Shown: positions 24,507 through 37,330, counted from the first letter of the stretch. The stretch is DNA of 64,000 nucleotides from Chlorokybus atmophyticus (GCA_009103225.1 RHPI01001116.1:722814-786813), one strand, 5' to 3'. Notes: generated by a model not told the origin, from the sequence alone. A program made the numbers and translations.

Positions 24507-26025
24507 ATGGCCGTCGCTGGGGGAGCAGAACCGGGGGAAGGAGGAGCAGGAGGAGGAGGAGCAGGAGAAGGCATAGGGGTCAAGCAGGTGCTGAGCTTCC
24601 CGCCTGTGCCTGCCCTTGGTGAGGACGAGGAGCAGACGGCTGCCAGCGCCGTGCGGGCGGCAGCGACGGCGGGTGTGTTCGAGGCGGACAGCAAGCTTCT
24701 GCCGGAGTTCCCCGTGTCAGCCTGCTTGTTGCGCGTCAGCTATGGAGACAAAGAAGTGAGGTGAGAAGTGTGACAGTTACACATGCACGCACGCGCGGTC
24801 GCATGCGCTCACGCGCTTAAGCCGACGCATGCTTGTGGTGGGATGCATCCACTTCGTTGGTGAGATGGCTTCATGAGGCCAACACTGGAATGCACAACTG
24901 ATTTGCGTAGTCAACAACTTACATCAATCATCGGATGGCCGTTATGTCGTATAAACTCGTTGCTTCATGTGAGGTTTTCACAGTGCGCAGTCAGTCCTGT
25001 GCGCACTTAGGCAAGCTGTGCATGCTAACACAGCGAACAAGGGCACACATTGCACTGATGCACGCATCAGCTATGCAAATCCAGCAAGTGCAGCAGACAT
25101 TGCCACAATCTCATTGCATTTGCCAACAGTTGTAAGGCAACTTGCCTTGAAGGGGCACAACGGCAATGGCAACTGTGTTTTCCCTACAAAGATTGTGGTT
25201 CTCAGACCCATACGTTGCGTGGCATTGGCATTGTGTTGTTCTGTTGGTGAGGCATATACCTTCAAACTCTCTATACTGCCATTCACCAGCACATGTACAC
25301 AAATTCTCGTTCATGCTGCCATGAGCTTAGTATGTATAGCTTTACGCAGGTGTGGTAATGAGCTGACTTTGGCGGAAGCCCGGCCTCTTCCAACCAGTGT
25401 GTCATGGAGACCCGCCGACAATGGCACGCTGTACACGTTGGTCATGCTCGATCCGGACGCCAAGTCGTCACGCAATCGCTTTATGTCACCAATCATTCAC
25501 TGGCTGGTGGTTAACATCAGGCCGGACCAGGCGCAGGTGAGTTTTGCTCGTGAGACTCGCACTTGTGCATGTACCCGTGTGTGGGTCTGTGAGGGTGCGC
25601 ATGTGCCCGTGTGCACACTTGTATGCATGTACACGTGCACTGGGTCAGCATGTGCGTATGCTTGTGCATGTTCTTGTGTCTCACATGCCTATATCTTCAT
25701 ACATACACCCATAAAACACTCATACAGCATCTGCTTCTTCCCGTAGGTCAATCAGCTACAAAGCATACAGAAGGGTGACACCCTCCACCCGTACTCAGGG
25801 CCAGGTCCAGCAGTAAACTCAGGCCCTCATCGCTACATCTTCTTCCTGCTCGAGCAGCCAAATGGGCCATTGCAACCGTCTCAAGTGCGCCAAACGTTCA
25901 CGCCAATTGTGTCGAGACTCCGGTTTCATGTGCATAGCTTTGTCAAGAGGTTCGAATTGAAACCTGTTGCTGTCAACTTCTTCCAGTCCCGACAAGATGG
26001 TAGCAGCACATGTTGCGTTATGTAG
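24507..26025 (+). CDS. Phosphatidylethanolamine-binding protein (PEBP/RKIP) with C-terminal CaaX
   Basis: Exons 24507-24760, 25350-25536 and 25747-26025 give 239 residues. The first ~45 residues are Gly/Glu-rich. Then follow PEFPVSACLLRVSYG, GNELTLAEAR, YTLVMLDPDAKS, HWLVVNI, YSGPGPAVNSGPHRYIFFLL and KPVAVNFFQSRQDG, the ordered PEBP signatures including the DPDx and GxHR ligand-pocket motifs. In the usual DPDAP loop the proline is a lysine here. PEBPs bind anionic ligands or phospholipid heads and act as signalling modulators (RKIP in animals, FT/TFL1/MFT in plants). The protein ends in Cys-Cys-Val-Met, a CaaX box that would predict prenylation and membrane attachment. The start at 24507 is the first ATG of the frame; an upstream stop in this frame lies near 24330. 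Confidence 0.85.
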
Positions 26026-26809
26026 ATGTACATGAATTGTTGCAATGTAGGCAGTATTGCAGTACTGCAGTATTGGTACATATGTATGTATTTGATACAT
26101 AGCATAGATGTATTGTAACATAGCATAGCAGCCATCAAGTTGTTGCAGCCATGCAGAACAACGTACTGAACATAACGCGTCTTCCATGGTTTTGCTGCGC
26201 ACAACAGGCAGGTTTCTTTGCAGACATAACGGGGCCTAGTTATGTCAACATTCTTAATCTCTTCAGCTTGTTGTTTGCAGGCCTGCAGAACTGTGTTGGT
26301 AGTGACGCAGGCACACACGTCCTTGCATATTATACGCAGCAGCAGCAGCAACGGACAAGCGCAGAAATTAATATAATCTGCAGCTACGGCGAATAGACAA
26401 GACTAACACCATGTTGAGGCAATCCTGGTTGCCTCTCTTGGAGACACGCAGTCTGGTATGACTGGTATGACTGCCTCTAGTGGTCGCAAGGGGAAATTGA
26501 CAAGGGGGCCAATGTTCCCTTGCAGCGGTCAAGCCTTGGAATGTGGGTGAAAATAAATGAACAACCAAGGCGAACATCTCCACGCACAGCTTTCTGCACC
26601 GCTACTGGCATGTGTGCAAGCACGTGAGGACTGCACGCTTGCCGGTATTCTTTTGCAACACACCAGAAACTTAGAGTGAAGGAGGAGAAGGAAGCTGAAG
26701 GTGGAGCACAGCAAGTATTCGCCGTGCGCCTCCTGCGCCGCCTGCACAGACTGACCTTAACAGATAACTGCATGTAGTCAGTGTTCATGCAGTCGCCGGC
26801 GTTAGGGCT
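26026..26809. other. Intergenic, no gene seen
   Basis: Spacer between the PEBP stop and the carrier start. Only antisense or low-complexity open frames occur. Confidence 0.6.
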
Positions 26810-29800
26810 ATGAGCGACGTGGGCGGCGGCGGCGGCGCCCGGGTCGGGGGAGGAGGGGCTTCGTCTTCTGCTCCTCCTCCTCCGTCTGCATGGCCTCCGC
26901 CAGCTCGCAGCCCTTGGCAGCCTGCGGACGCCCCCGGCGCCGCCTCCCGCTACAGCGGGCGGCTGCCACGCAGCGACGTGGAGGTGGCGTTCAGGACGCT
27001 GTGCAACGGCGGCGACGATGAGGAGGAGGCGGAGGAGGACCGCAAGCAGGGTCATCACCCCGTCATTGACAAGGAGAGTCTACGGGAGGGACTTCGCAAG
27101 CTCAAGCTGCCCTGCGGAGATAGCTACGTTGAGGGGCTGATCCGCGCCGCTGACACCAACCATGACGGCAAGGTGCTGCATGCACATATGCACTTAACAC
27201 ATACACAATGCTGCCATCGCTTACTCAACAGCATTGGGACGATTACTCAACTGACCACCAGCAGCTCCACCCATTGCTATAGAAAGTTGTGTGCACTGTT
27301 CAGGACAGTTGTTAGATAGCCAATTGTTGCCACCACTAGCAAGCCCTGCTGTTCACAGGAGTTTGAGTGGTAATGTGGCATTGTCCTCTACACTACGCGT
27401 GCTGCTCCAGTTGACATAACAAGTGCTTCTGAACTAGTTGCCGCACTGCTGACGGCATGCTGCATATAGTGATTAACAATGTTGTGCATGACTTGATGTT
27501 TTCAGGTATTACTGAAAGCTGTACCTGCCCCAGAAGCGCCTTGACTCATGAGCTTGAGCATGTCGCTTGCTGTCATGATATACACTTGTTCGTTCGTTAG
27601 CTACATGTGGCTACGTGTTGTCTTGAAGCACCTTGTACACGCGACCAAAGTTGCACCAGACATTGCAGTGGTATGCATGACAACGTCCTAATATTGCTTT
27701 GTCTGTTGTCCCGCACTCACTTGAACACAACAACAGTCGTTACCCTCTGTTGATGCATACATTTGCAACTCACTTTGTGGCTGAGCACCCTTCAAGCAAC
27801 CTGTTGGAGCTTAGTGCTGTTTTTGAGTATTTCTCGTGCTGCTGCAGCTTGACTATGCGGAGTTTGAGCGCTTTGTGGACGAGCGTGACAAGGAGGTGGG
27901 CGCCGTCTTCGATGCGCTCGACATGGACCGTAGTGGTCTGTTGTACCCGCATGAAGTAGCTGAAGGCTTCAACCGCCTGGGCATCAAGTGTTCCGAACGC
28001 ACAGCCAAGGCTCTGATTACAAGCTTAGATCAGTAAGTCCATTCACCCCTGTGTTCATGACTTTCACTCGCAACAAGACACCAGCACATGAGTGTTTACA
28101 ACTTGCAAGCCACACATGCACGCATGTGCACATGCACACGCGCACCTATGCACACACATACAGCAGGCGCGCACGCACTCACCCACTCACCTATGCATGC
28201 ATGCATGCACGTATGCGCATGCGCATGCACAGCTGCACACATGCACGCAAACATTCACATTAGCTTTTGCGCGCAGAAACGACGATGGAAGGCTGGACTA
28301 CCACGAGTTTCGCAGGGGACTCATGCTTCTCCCAGCACTGTCCGCAGCAGCGATATTCCAGTACTGGGAGCGCGCCACGGCCATTGACTTGGGCGACACT
28401 GATTTTACGCTGCCGGACGAGCCGGCAGAAAGTGGCCCCCATACGAGTGCTACTGCTAATGCTCTTCGCAACCTGCTGTGCGGTGCCATTGCAGGTAGTG
28501 AGTGCAACTTTCTCAGTGCACAATAAGAAGACTAAATATTGAACCTGCTCAGGCAAAATTGTCATGGCACTCGTGTACACGCTGAACATGTGCAGTATAG
28601 TGTGGTCACATAGGCTGGTACATTGGTTGTTGTCTTCATCATCCTCACTGCCTGTTTACCTGTCAAACATGTATGTATATCGTGTATGATGTGTGTGGCT
28701 TGTTGCCAGGAGTCTTTTCGCGCACAGCCACTGCGCCAATTGACAGACTCAAGACGCTGATGATGGCGCAGCGGCCCGACTTGGTGGCGCTTGGACCGCA
28801 AGTGGGTGGCGGCGTGTGGCCCGGGCTTCAAGCCATGTACATTGAGGTTGGTGGTCCCTTTATCAGACAGATGCAGTGAAGCATGAGACTTTGGTAACTT
28901 GAATGTTAACACTTGGTCCAAGGGAGGAGTGCGCGGCTTCTGGAGAGGCAATTTCGCCAATTGTATCAAAGTCGCACCAGAGCAAGCCGTCAAATTCTTT
29001 GCTTATGGTATACTTTTTGCTCGTAGTCAATTACTTTATTACGCACATGCATATACAGGCATGTGCATGTAAAAGCATTTGCATTTGCATTTGCTCACAG
29101 TTGCTGTCATGTGCAGATTTTTTCAAGTCTATTCTTGTAGAGGATCCCAAGAATCCCTCTGTTGGCGACCGCCTTCTTGCTGGGGGGATGGCCGGCATGT
29201 TGTCTCAGTTCATTGTGTACCCTCTTGATCTAGTAAAGACGCGTTTATCGATAGCTCCCTCGGCCTATAATGTTGGCATACTTGGTACCATGCGGCACGT
29301 TGCACGCACTGAGGGCGTACGGTCGCTGTGGCATGGACTTACCCCCTCGCTCATCGGCATTTTCCCCTATGCGAGGTACAAGCTTACAACAAGTGTCCAT
29401 TTCTATCCATCTAGGAGAATGCACTCATGTTCTCATGCGTGTGTGTGCAGCGTTGATCTGGCAGTGTTTTCGATGTTGAAGGACTTTTACACCAGCCAGC
29501 ATCCTGAGGGCAAGTCCCCAGGCGCGCTCTGGCTGCTGGGCTCAGGGGCTGTGTCAAGCACTTGCGGCCAGCTGGTCAGCTTCCCTCTCATGGTTGTGCG
29601 CACGCGATTGCAAGCACAGGACAACACGCATAAGCACCCTTATAATGGTACACGCAACCTGCTTGCTGGTTGACTTGCCATGCATTGATAGCGACTCAAA
29701 GTGGCCGTTGCTAACAATTGCGCACATTGAAGGTATGCTGGACTGCTTTGCTAAGGTGTACAAGTACGAGGGCATCCGCGGACTGTACCGCGGTTTGATT

Positions 29801-29878
29801 CCCAACTTCTTGAAGACGATACCAGCGACGGGTCTGAGCTATTTTGTGTATGAGACAAGCAAGCAGATGTTGAGTTGA
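26810..29878 (+). CDS. Calcium-binding mitochondrial carrier (SCaMC/APC-type)
   Basis: Exons 26810-27172, 27848-28032, 28277-28494, 28710-28846, 28923-29007, 29117-29375, 29451-29647 and 29733-29878 join in phase to 529 residues. A Gly/Pro-rich leader is followed by EF-hand loops at about residues 115-126 (DTNHDGKLDYAE, split by an intron), 146-157 ([12 protein letters not shown]) and 182-193 ([12 protein letters not shown]), with a degenerate, acidic first hand before them. The C-terminal half (about 235-529) has three mitochondrial carrier repeats with [17 protein letters not shown] and [11 protein letters not shown] signatures and the [10 protein letters not shown] end motif. Homologues exchange ATP-Mg for phosphate across the mitochondrial inner membrane under calcium control. 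Length and domain order match that family. Substrate is inferred from the family. Confidence 0.93.
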
Positions 29879-31118
29879 GTCGAAATGCATTTGCGTTGAC
29901 CTTCAGCAACCCGAGACACTCCAAAGTCTCGGCATCACACAGATGGTACGCATGCAGTCAATTGAAGGGATGCGTGAAGTCCTTCTGCAAAAGCCATCTC
30001 TGCCTGCTTCAGACTTTCCTTTGCTGGCACAGGTGATTCATTGCGGATGTGAAGCTCAACACCAGCAGCTGACAGGTATCAGTGTTCCTGCTGGTAGTGT
30101 TTGGTTTTGGGAGTGTTCCCACACAGGGAACACTTCCCCTGCAGCTTGCGTCAAACATTCTTGTGTGGCAGGTTTTGAGAACATCATCCATTCAAGATTA
30201 CTGCTAGTGGACAGATTGAACGTTGTGTAAGTAGCAATTGTATTAGTATCGTTATGACTAGCTGTACCTCTCAATGTCTTGTGTAAATCAAGCTCGCCTG
30301 TGTATATGTTCTGGCAAAGAGTTGTGCGTATGAAGGCCCTGGCTACTTGTGCCTTCATATGCTGATATTGCTCAACCATTGGCGTTGCTGCCTTACACTG
30401 CCATATTCACTGTGGCTTGTCGCTGGCTGGGAAGCATACTCAGCTGGCTGGATGGCTTGCAGCTTTCTCGTCAACAGGCAATCTGTGTGCCATAGGCATG
30501 AGAAGTGCATGCTCACAAACACCCAGGCATATGGGGTAGTGCTCTTGCATGGTACTTGCATTTTTGGACGGTGATGATACCTGCATAGCAGGTGCCGCGG
30601 TCAAGGCCAAGGGCTGCGCATCATCACCGGTGAGATCAGCTCTTTGAGCACATGTCCAAGAGTGACAGCAATGTCAGCCGCCCGATGGGAATGACAGCAA
30701 ATCACATCATGCAAGTGGATGACACGCAGTACTAGGCAAAATTGTACACGGGTGCAATACAGCACTAGCACATGCGTCATGTGCAGAAGCCGCACAGCAT
30801 TGCACAACAAAGTACTAGTATTAAGGAATGCGGTCAACCTCTCCTTCCGCTGCCGACTGCTTCGCGGTACATTGGCAGCATTTCATAGTAATGCACACAT
30901 GAGCATGCCCGACATGTAGCAAGGACTGCTGGATGCAAACTGCATGCTTGCATTAACACCTTCGATTCCCTGTACACACGTAATGTAAGCTTGCAAGCAT
31001 GGCAAGCTTACACCACAAGCTCAGTGAGGTGATGTGCAATGGATTTGCCCACATCAAGCAGCACAAATCTTGCGGCACATGCACTAACAAACGTGTGCGC
31101 TTGGGCCTCCAAAACACG
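29879..31118. other. Intergenic, no gene seen
   Basis: Spacer between convergent genes. It holds a small hairpin at about 30109-30137 (GGGAGTGTTCCC with GGGAACACTTCCC) and a GGTGATGAT...ATCATCACC pair near 30572-30629. No exon-like frames. Confidence 0.5.
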
Positions 31119-32722
31119 TTATGAGATACTGAGAACCAACAGACCTACAGCAATATACAGCAGAAGCACCGGATAAATAGCTAATGCTCTGCGTTCCGGT
31201 TGGATGGCGCCTTTGAGGAAGGGGTAGGAGGACCAAGAGCTCCAGCATATGGCCACGAGCACCAAGACAGACCTGTATATTTTGCTGGTGCTGATACCCG
31301 ATAGCAGTGTGGCTGCAACCAGGGGAAATATACAGTACCCAAGCAGACTCAAACTCTGAAGAAATATAATGTTGCCACCCTGCACAGCACATAGTTGATG
31401 AGCAAGCTCACTTCATCCCTGTCACGAAAGGCTGGCAGTAGTCAGGCAGACACATGGTGCTAGATGTGGGCGCGTACCAGCAGCAGCACGTTCAAGGTAA
31501 GGACGACAGCGCCTATTGATAGCACCACAAACACAACAGCAAACACAGTGCCCTGCAGATGATTGAATGTCAGCATTGCATGCGTGAGCACAAGCAGAAC
31601 CAGATGTGCTGCGGGCTAGATCAACGTCGTGAAGTGACACAGCATGCAGCTGGCAACTGCATGCTGTGTCCTTACGTATCTGCATTTATTGTATCTTTAC
31701 ATAAATCGCAGCACTTACGCTATCCTTTCCAGCACGCCATGAGAGAGCAATGGCAAGAAATAGAACGAAAAACATGGGCCCCCAGAGATCCCAGTCCCTC
31801 AACACCGCTGTTGGCGAGTCCCTGAATGGGTTTGGAAACAATACCTGGAGCACAGTTCAAACGATGAGTACGGCATGTCCAATCTTGCAGTGGGTGCATT
31901 GCATTTTGACTGAACAAAAGAGAACACGTCAGACTTGACATCACGAATAACGGAACAAACTCAAATATTAATCATTCTCATACCGCGCGCAGATTGCTGG
32001 CAACGCGCAGAAGGTCGCGCTTGAGAGTCTCCCAGACTGGTTCTGTTAGCGTGCTTTCTGTATAGGCAGGGGCACTTGAAGGGCGTGGACCCTGTTGAGC
32101 ACAGTAGTAGGTAAGGCTGCGTACAGTACAGCACAACAGAGACATCCTTGTCGTTGATGCAACCTACCATTGCAGTATACGTATCTTTACAAAGGATGCA
32201 TTAACACAGCCGCTTCGCGCACTATGTGCATACTAGCCTGCAGCTGCTAATGGTCTTGTAATCTTGCAGAAACACTGCAACACTGCAAGACCATGTGCAC
32301 AACATGCAACTCAACCTCATATTCCTTCAACGCACAAACATTGAAGAACTACTATCCAGGACAAACGTGAGACGGATGCTGCATTGCATGCTTTGGTCCA
32401 ACTTTCCCAAGACAACAGTCGCAGGCATGGAGGAAGGCAGGGTGTTGGGCAGGTCACTTCAGCAGCAATGCATTGCAGAGCACAGCTAAACTGTCTCACT
32501 GGCCCTAGTGTTTGCGACATTGAGTTTCTTGCTAAGTCGAACCTGTGAGGACGGTGCGGCAGATAGCGATGTAGGGGGAGGGGGTGGTGGTGGCGTTGCC
32601 ACCGGAGGCGGCGGCTTGTATCCAGTGTCCTGGATGACAGGCACCGTGGCCGAGCTGCTTTTAGACACGGGATCGAACAACTGCTCAATCTCATCCATGT
32701 CTTGACCAGGCCTTCCGGCCAT
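31119..32722 (-). CDS. YIPF6-like Yip1-domain membrane protein
   Basis: Exons 32722-32500, 32057-31984, 31844-31719, 31552-31478 and 31379-31119 join in phase to 252 residues. The N-terminal ~75 residues are cytosolic, with a polyproline stretch. Then come TLTEPVWETLKRDL, LRDWDLWGPMFFVLFLAIAL (first membrane span), GTVFAVVFVVLSIGAVVLTL, LLGYCIFPLVAATLL and further hydrophobic spans to the C terminus, giving about five spans. The EPVW...LxRDLxxV and DLWGP motifs are those of the YIPF6/Yip4 branch. These proteins sit in the Golgi and early secretory pathway and work with Rab GTPases. Start: the first ATG, preceded by no longer frame. It is divergent from the WDR18-like gene, about 490 bp apart. 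Confidence 0.88.
31636..31670. repeat. Perfect 14-bp inverted repeat in an intron
   Basis: GACACAGCATGCAG (31636-31649) and CTGCATGCTGTGTC (31657-31670) pair perfectly around a 7-nt loop, inside the third intron of the YIPF6-like gene. Confidence 0.7.
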
Positions 32723-33212
32723 CTTTACAAACTGCTAAGACAAGCTATACACTGAACCAACGCCCAACCAACACCGCCCTTTACCAGCACACCTTGCCCT
32801 GTCCACTCCAATGCGCTCAAACCAACGACGCCAAAAGTCTCTGGAGACCGGCTACTTGCACGTGGCTTCAACACAATCTTCCGCTTACCCTTCAAACCGA
32901 TTGCCGCCGCCACCACCGCCGCCGCCGCGTACAACAACCCTGCCAGCTGGCAAGGCTTGTTTGCATTTCCTGCTATTTTCGCAGCTAGCGTTGGGGCAAG
33001 CGTTGACGGAGCTTAGCAGCACAGACGCGCGCGGTGCAGCTAGGTAGTGACTTGCGCGGTTGGGCAGCAATGAGTTGTAGCGTTGGAGACCGTTTGCCCG
33101 CGAATCAAGCAGCCCCAACGCTGTCCCCAACGCTGCCGCTGTGTTTGAAGCTGAGCTGAACTGCGGCGGTGGCGGCGGTGGTGGTGGCGCTGCGGTTGGT
33201 TGCGGCTCCTTG
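32723..33212. promoter_or_regulatory. Divergent promoter region, YIPF6-like / WDR18-like
   Basis: About 490 bp lie between two head-to-head start codons. It includes GCC/CCG-rich runs near 32904-32930 and GGC-rich sequence near 33160-33190. No specific factor site could be named. Confidence 0.4.
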
Positions 33213-35954
33213 ATGGATGTGGCAGTGACGACCACTACCAGTGACGGAGCACTGACTTTGTGGGATCTGCGCTCTGGGTCACAGGTGTCGTTGCTGTTGC
33301 TCGCAATGTCCGCAATCTGCATGCAGCATTTGCTAGGCGTGATTGCAAGTGATGGGTACAGAAGGAAGTTGTCAATCTGTAGTATGGTTACCTTCAATTT
33401 AAGTCTACGACGTTCTCAGTAACCTCACGTCGTATAACTCGTTCCATGTAATTCATTCCACGCATCTTGCATGGTAGTGAGACGCAGCAAACTGAACTCA
33501 ACAGCAAAATACTTGTGGGGTTAAACAGTTGTGAGCATGCAGCTGCCATTGTGGCAAACTTCCTGCTGATCTTGGCAAGGCAGCCGCAACTGTTATTGAT
33601 GCAAATGAGGTTGAGGTAGGCTGGCATTGCTTTCTAGCAATTGCCCGGCGCACAATCCCAATTGGTAGGGTGCTGGCCGATACCGCTTGTGTTCAGCATT
33701 TGTAAAGGCTTTGTGAGTGTGTAGCAAGCTGGTCGCATGCATGTACCTCTGAACAAGCAATTCACAGATAGCGTCATATCGCGGATGCTCCTGCAACCCG
33801 CATGCTGTCTGCTGCATTGGATCGCAGTACGCTGTAGCAGCACAAACCGGGAAAGGCGTAATACACGCATGGGCATGGCACAAGGTAACTATGCTTGCGG
33901 GAAAGCACATGGCTGACTCCGCACTGCACCGGATGTCAGTGCATGCGCAGAAGGCATTCACAGTAACTTGGATGTCTTTGCTTTAGGAAGCGCTGCTGCT
34001 GAGGAGTTTCCCTGTTGAGCCTGTCCGGCCTATGGCGGCAACAAGCGATGGCTTCTTCTGCGCTGCTGGCGGTGCATCTGGAAACATCTACCTGTGGGAG
34101 GTAAGTAGTGCGTAACTGCCCGCATTGAATAAGGTCTTGTGTAGAGTGCTTGTACCATGCCTCACTCGCAACTGCACAGACATCTACGGGACGGTTGCTG
34201 CGGTCATGGCCAGCACATTACAGGGCAGTAGCTGCGCTCGCTTTCTCAGATGATGACTCTCTACTGGTATCAGGCGGGGAGGACGGAGCTGTTAGTGTCT
34301 GGGTGATGGCAAGGTGAGGACAGACAACAACAGTCACAGCATTCATGTCCACATGCACTGCCTGACTGATTGGTACCAGCACTCTGGACATGCAGCCTCA
34401 GACGCTTGGCACGAGTCAGCCTCAAGCGCTGTACACATGGACGGAGCACACTCTGCAAGTGACGTCTGTGTTTGTTGGCACCGGCACAAATGCTGTTGTA
34501 CTGTCCTCTTCAGCAGACCGCACAGTGAAGGTACCTTTTCATGTGCAACTCATCGTCTTTGTGCTTTCACAACGCTTTGTGATATGACAATATCACATTG
34601 CAGATTTGGACTCTGGGTCAAGGCTTGCTGCTGCGGACCCTGATGTACCCTACAGCGATCAATTTCGTCGCACTGGATCCAGCTGAAAGCATTCTGGTAG
34701 CCGGTGGCAATGATGGCAATATCTACGAGGTAATGCTTGCAGAAGCGCCAATGCCCTCTGCATTTGCAAGATGTGATATGTGCATGTAACTTCAACATCA
34801 GCTACTGCATAGGTTGCGCTACACGCTAACGCCACAAGCAACCTGCTGGCTCTTGGGTCCAGTGGCACTGACGCTGCAGACGGGGAAGGCATGTTTGTAG
34901 GGCACAGGTGAGTAGCACACGCAACACAAAGATAAGGTTGTTTCAACTTTACAGCTGCAATGCCATTTGTCCTTGTGTGTGGCCAGTGGAGCTATCACCG
35001 GCCTGGCATTCTCACTAGACGGTGGCCACTTGGTGTCATCTTCTGAAGATGGGACGGCGTGTGTGTGGGACATCTCAAGCCATCAGTTGTTACGCACAAT
35101 GAAGCACAAAGGTTTGTTTGTCATTGCCGAAAGCCAACAACCATTCTTTGGTTGGGCTGATGTGCTACATGTGCACTGGAATGCTACTGTTTGGGGTTGT
35201 TTGTCAACTGTGTTTGGTGCAGCGTCACTGGGCTGCCTACAAGTGTGATCTGATTCATACCCAGCGCACGTTATGCTTGCAGGACCGGTGTCAAATGTCT
35301 TGTGCATCCCAAGACCAGACATCATGCCCTCAGACGGACGCCGTCAATCTCGTATGCAGCCGCTCGCAGTCTTCAGCAAGTATGCAGACCAGCCCGCTGT
35401 GTCCGGTAAGTGCTGCAACATGAGCGTCTTTGCAGGTAGTACTTCCGCGTTGTAGCTCATGCGTTGCCTTGCAGATGCTGGAGCCGGTTTTAAGTCTGGC
35501 GTGAGAGTGCAGCTGGCGCCATGGGAGGGGCCGCCAATGTTCTTGCCTGGATTTGAACGCACTCTGCCCAACCCTGACCCAGCAGAACCTGTCCACAGCC
35601 TGCAGCAGCAAGCGGACGAACTAGAGGTTTGTTGTCATATGTAGACATGGATTTCACTTTGGTCTTATCAAGCCCAAGTGTATGTCCCATCTGTGCACAC
35701 CCGCATGCGTGTGGACAACATGCCCAGGTGCATCACTTCCGTTGTCAAGAAATCTGACAATACTTGCATAGCTCACATGCGGATTGCATGTGCACTTGGT
35801 GCAGGGTGCGCAAACAAAGCGCAGCTCAGAGCTTGAGAATGCAAGGTTGCAACGGCAGCTGGCGGAGGCAAGGTCGCAGCGGCAGCAGTGGGAGGAATTG
35901 CATGGCCAACTTTATCAGTACTGTGTGGATCAACTAGGCAGTGGAGTTTCGTAA
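33213..35954 (+). CDS. WDR18/IPI3 (RID3)-like WD40 protein
   Basis: Exons 33213-33284, 33768-33884, 33987-34100, 34180-34313, 34380-34530, 34604-34729, 34813-34907, 34987-35111, 35283-35405, 35475-35626 and 35805-35954 join in phase to 452 residues. WD40 landmarks are SDGALTLWDLRSG, AGGASGNIYLWE, SGGEDGAVSVWVM, SSADRTVKIW and SSEDGTACVWD. After the propeller come GPVSNVLCIPRP and a C-terminal coiled coil (ENARLQRQLAEARSQRQQW). This matches the WDR18/Ipi3 family, which joins Pelp1/Rix1 and Tex10/Ipi1 to process ITS2 and release the 60S subunit; the plant member is ROOT INITIATION DEFECTIVE 3. Start 33213 gives the usual short N terminus; an in-frame ATG at 33141 would add a glycine-rich leader. 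Confidence 0.9.
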
Positions 35955-37294
35955 TTTTACAGTGCTTACGAGATTGCACAGACTGTTGTGTGGCTTGAAT
36001 GGTATTGCTATGACTGAACAAGCATACAAATGCCATGGCAACATTGTGCTTAGAGCGGTAAAGTGATATGCTATTGGACAGCATTGCTGCGGAGTGACGG
36101 TCACTCCAAGTGGGTCATGTTCATATGCGAACATGAGTACACATGCGTAGCTGCCTACCCAGTACGCAGCCACGGCATGCACTGCCGCAGAGGGAGCTTC
36201 CATGCCTGCCGCACATGCATGCGTGCCTGTGACTGACAAAATCCTAAGGCGGCAGTGGTGGTGGCGGGGGTGTGGGTGATGCAGGAGAGGGAGTCCGTTG
36301 GATCCTGCTGATGGTGTGGTCGCTGCTGCTGCAACAACGCCGCTAACCAAGGCGCATGTGCAGCTGATGACACACGCACTAGACATGCATGCATGCATGC
36401 GTGTCTAGTGGGGTATGGGCAGTAGAGAAGGTAGGTAATGCATGGCTAGGTTGGCAACCTAGTGGTTACTGTGAGTGCTTCATGGTGTGGTGAGTGGACT
36501 GCTGATGCGTGTGTTACACTTCCCTGCATGCCACAATCCTTGCATCCTATTTACTACACACGTTTGCTGCTTACAACTGAGTAGCAGGTGTCTAATGCTT
36601 GTGTAATGACATTGACATATGAGTACTTGCGTTTGATGCGCATCACAATGTCGATGATATTATGTCATGTTTCACCATGTCAACAACATTATGCAATAAC
36701 ACGATTTTAAAATAAATTGTATTGCTCGTGTTGATTGCGTCGGCTATGCAATGCTCAACCAATCATTACAATTTGACCTTGCCGTGTATCCCACATTGTG
36801 ATTGACAATATAATTGAATATTTCATATACTATGCAATATATACATGGTATGAGTGATATGCAAATGGTCGATCTGTGTGCGGAATGTAGATGCAGTAAG
36901 AATACACACCACATGTTCAACCTTGCCCATGTACGGAGTCAACCATTTCATTCAACGAATACAACACATACTCCAAGATGTAAACTAAAGTATGAAGATG
37001 TAAATACGCTGAATACCAAACGAAATGTGTGCCACATAACGTTTTCACGTTACATGAAGTTTACATTTGTTCACAGACTGATCATGACCATGAACAAGTT
37101 CCTTGCAATGCACCGCATGTTGTGGTCCACACAATGCTCCGTAGTTCGTGGCTCCATTGTACTCCACTGTACAAACAAAGCCACCCCCTTACAACACCCC
37201 CATTGATGTACCCGGGCTTTGTTTGGAAGCCCCCATTTACATTTGGAATGCAACCGGACACAACAAACCCATTGATTCCCCGGGGGGGGGGGGG

Positions 37295-37330
37295 NNNNNN
37301 NNNNNNNNNNNNNNNNNNNNNNNNNNNNNN
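37295..37330. other. Assembly gap inside a poly-G tract
   Basis: 36 unknown bases with 12 or more Gs on each side. The gap is a homopolymer break rather than a large missing insert, as far as can be seen. Confidence 0.95.

Noticed and set aside
24256-24576. Separate gene in the +1 frame upstream of PEBP
   Set aside because: No domain and no stop-to-splice logic; it is kept only as a possible mis-framed leader of the PEBP gene.
28092-28270. His/Thr/Ala-rich open frames over CA-rich DNA
   Set aside because: This is an intron of the mitochondrial carrier gene; the frames come from CACA/GCAC repeats. The same applies to frames at 13780-14215, 50723-51020, 51400-51620 and 52180-52400.
32885-33397. 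170-codon minus-strand frame
   Set aside because: It is antisense to the WDR18-like first exon and the divergent promoter, with proline runs from CCG repeats; the sense reading is supported by the family match.
33488-33615. Candidate second exon of the WDR18-like gene
   Set aside because: It has good splice sites but ends in phase 2, while the next exon needs phase 0. The exon at 33768-33884 fits both phase and family sequence (SQYAVAAQTGKGVIHAWAWH).
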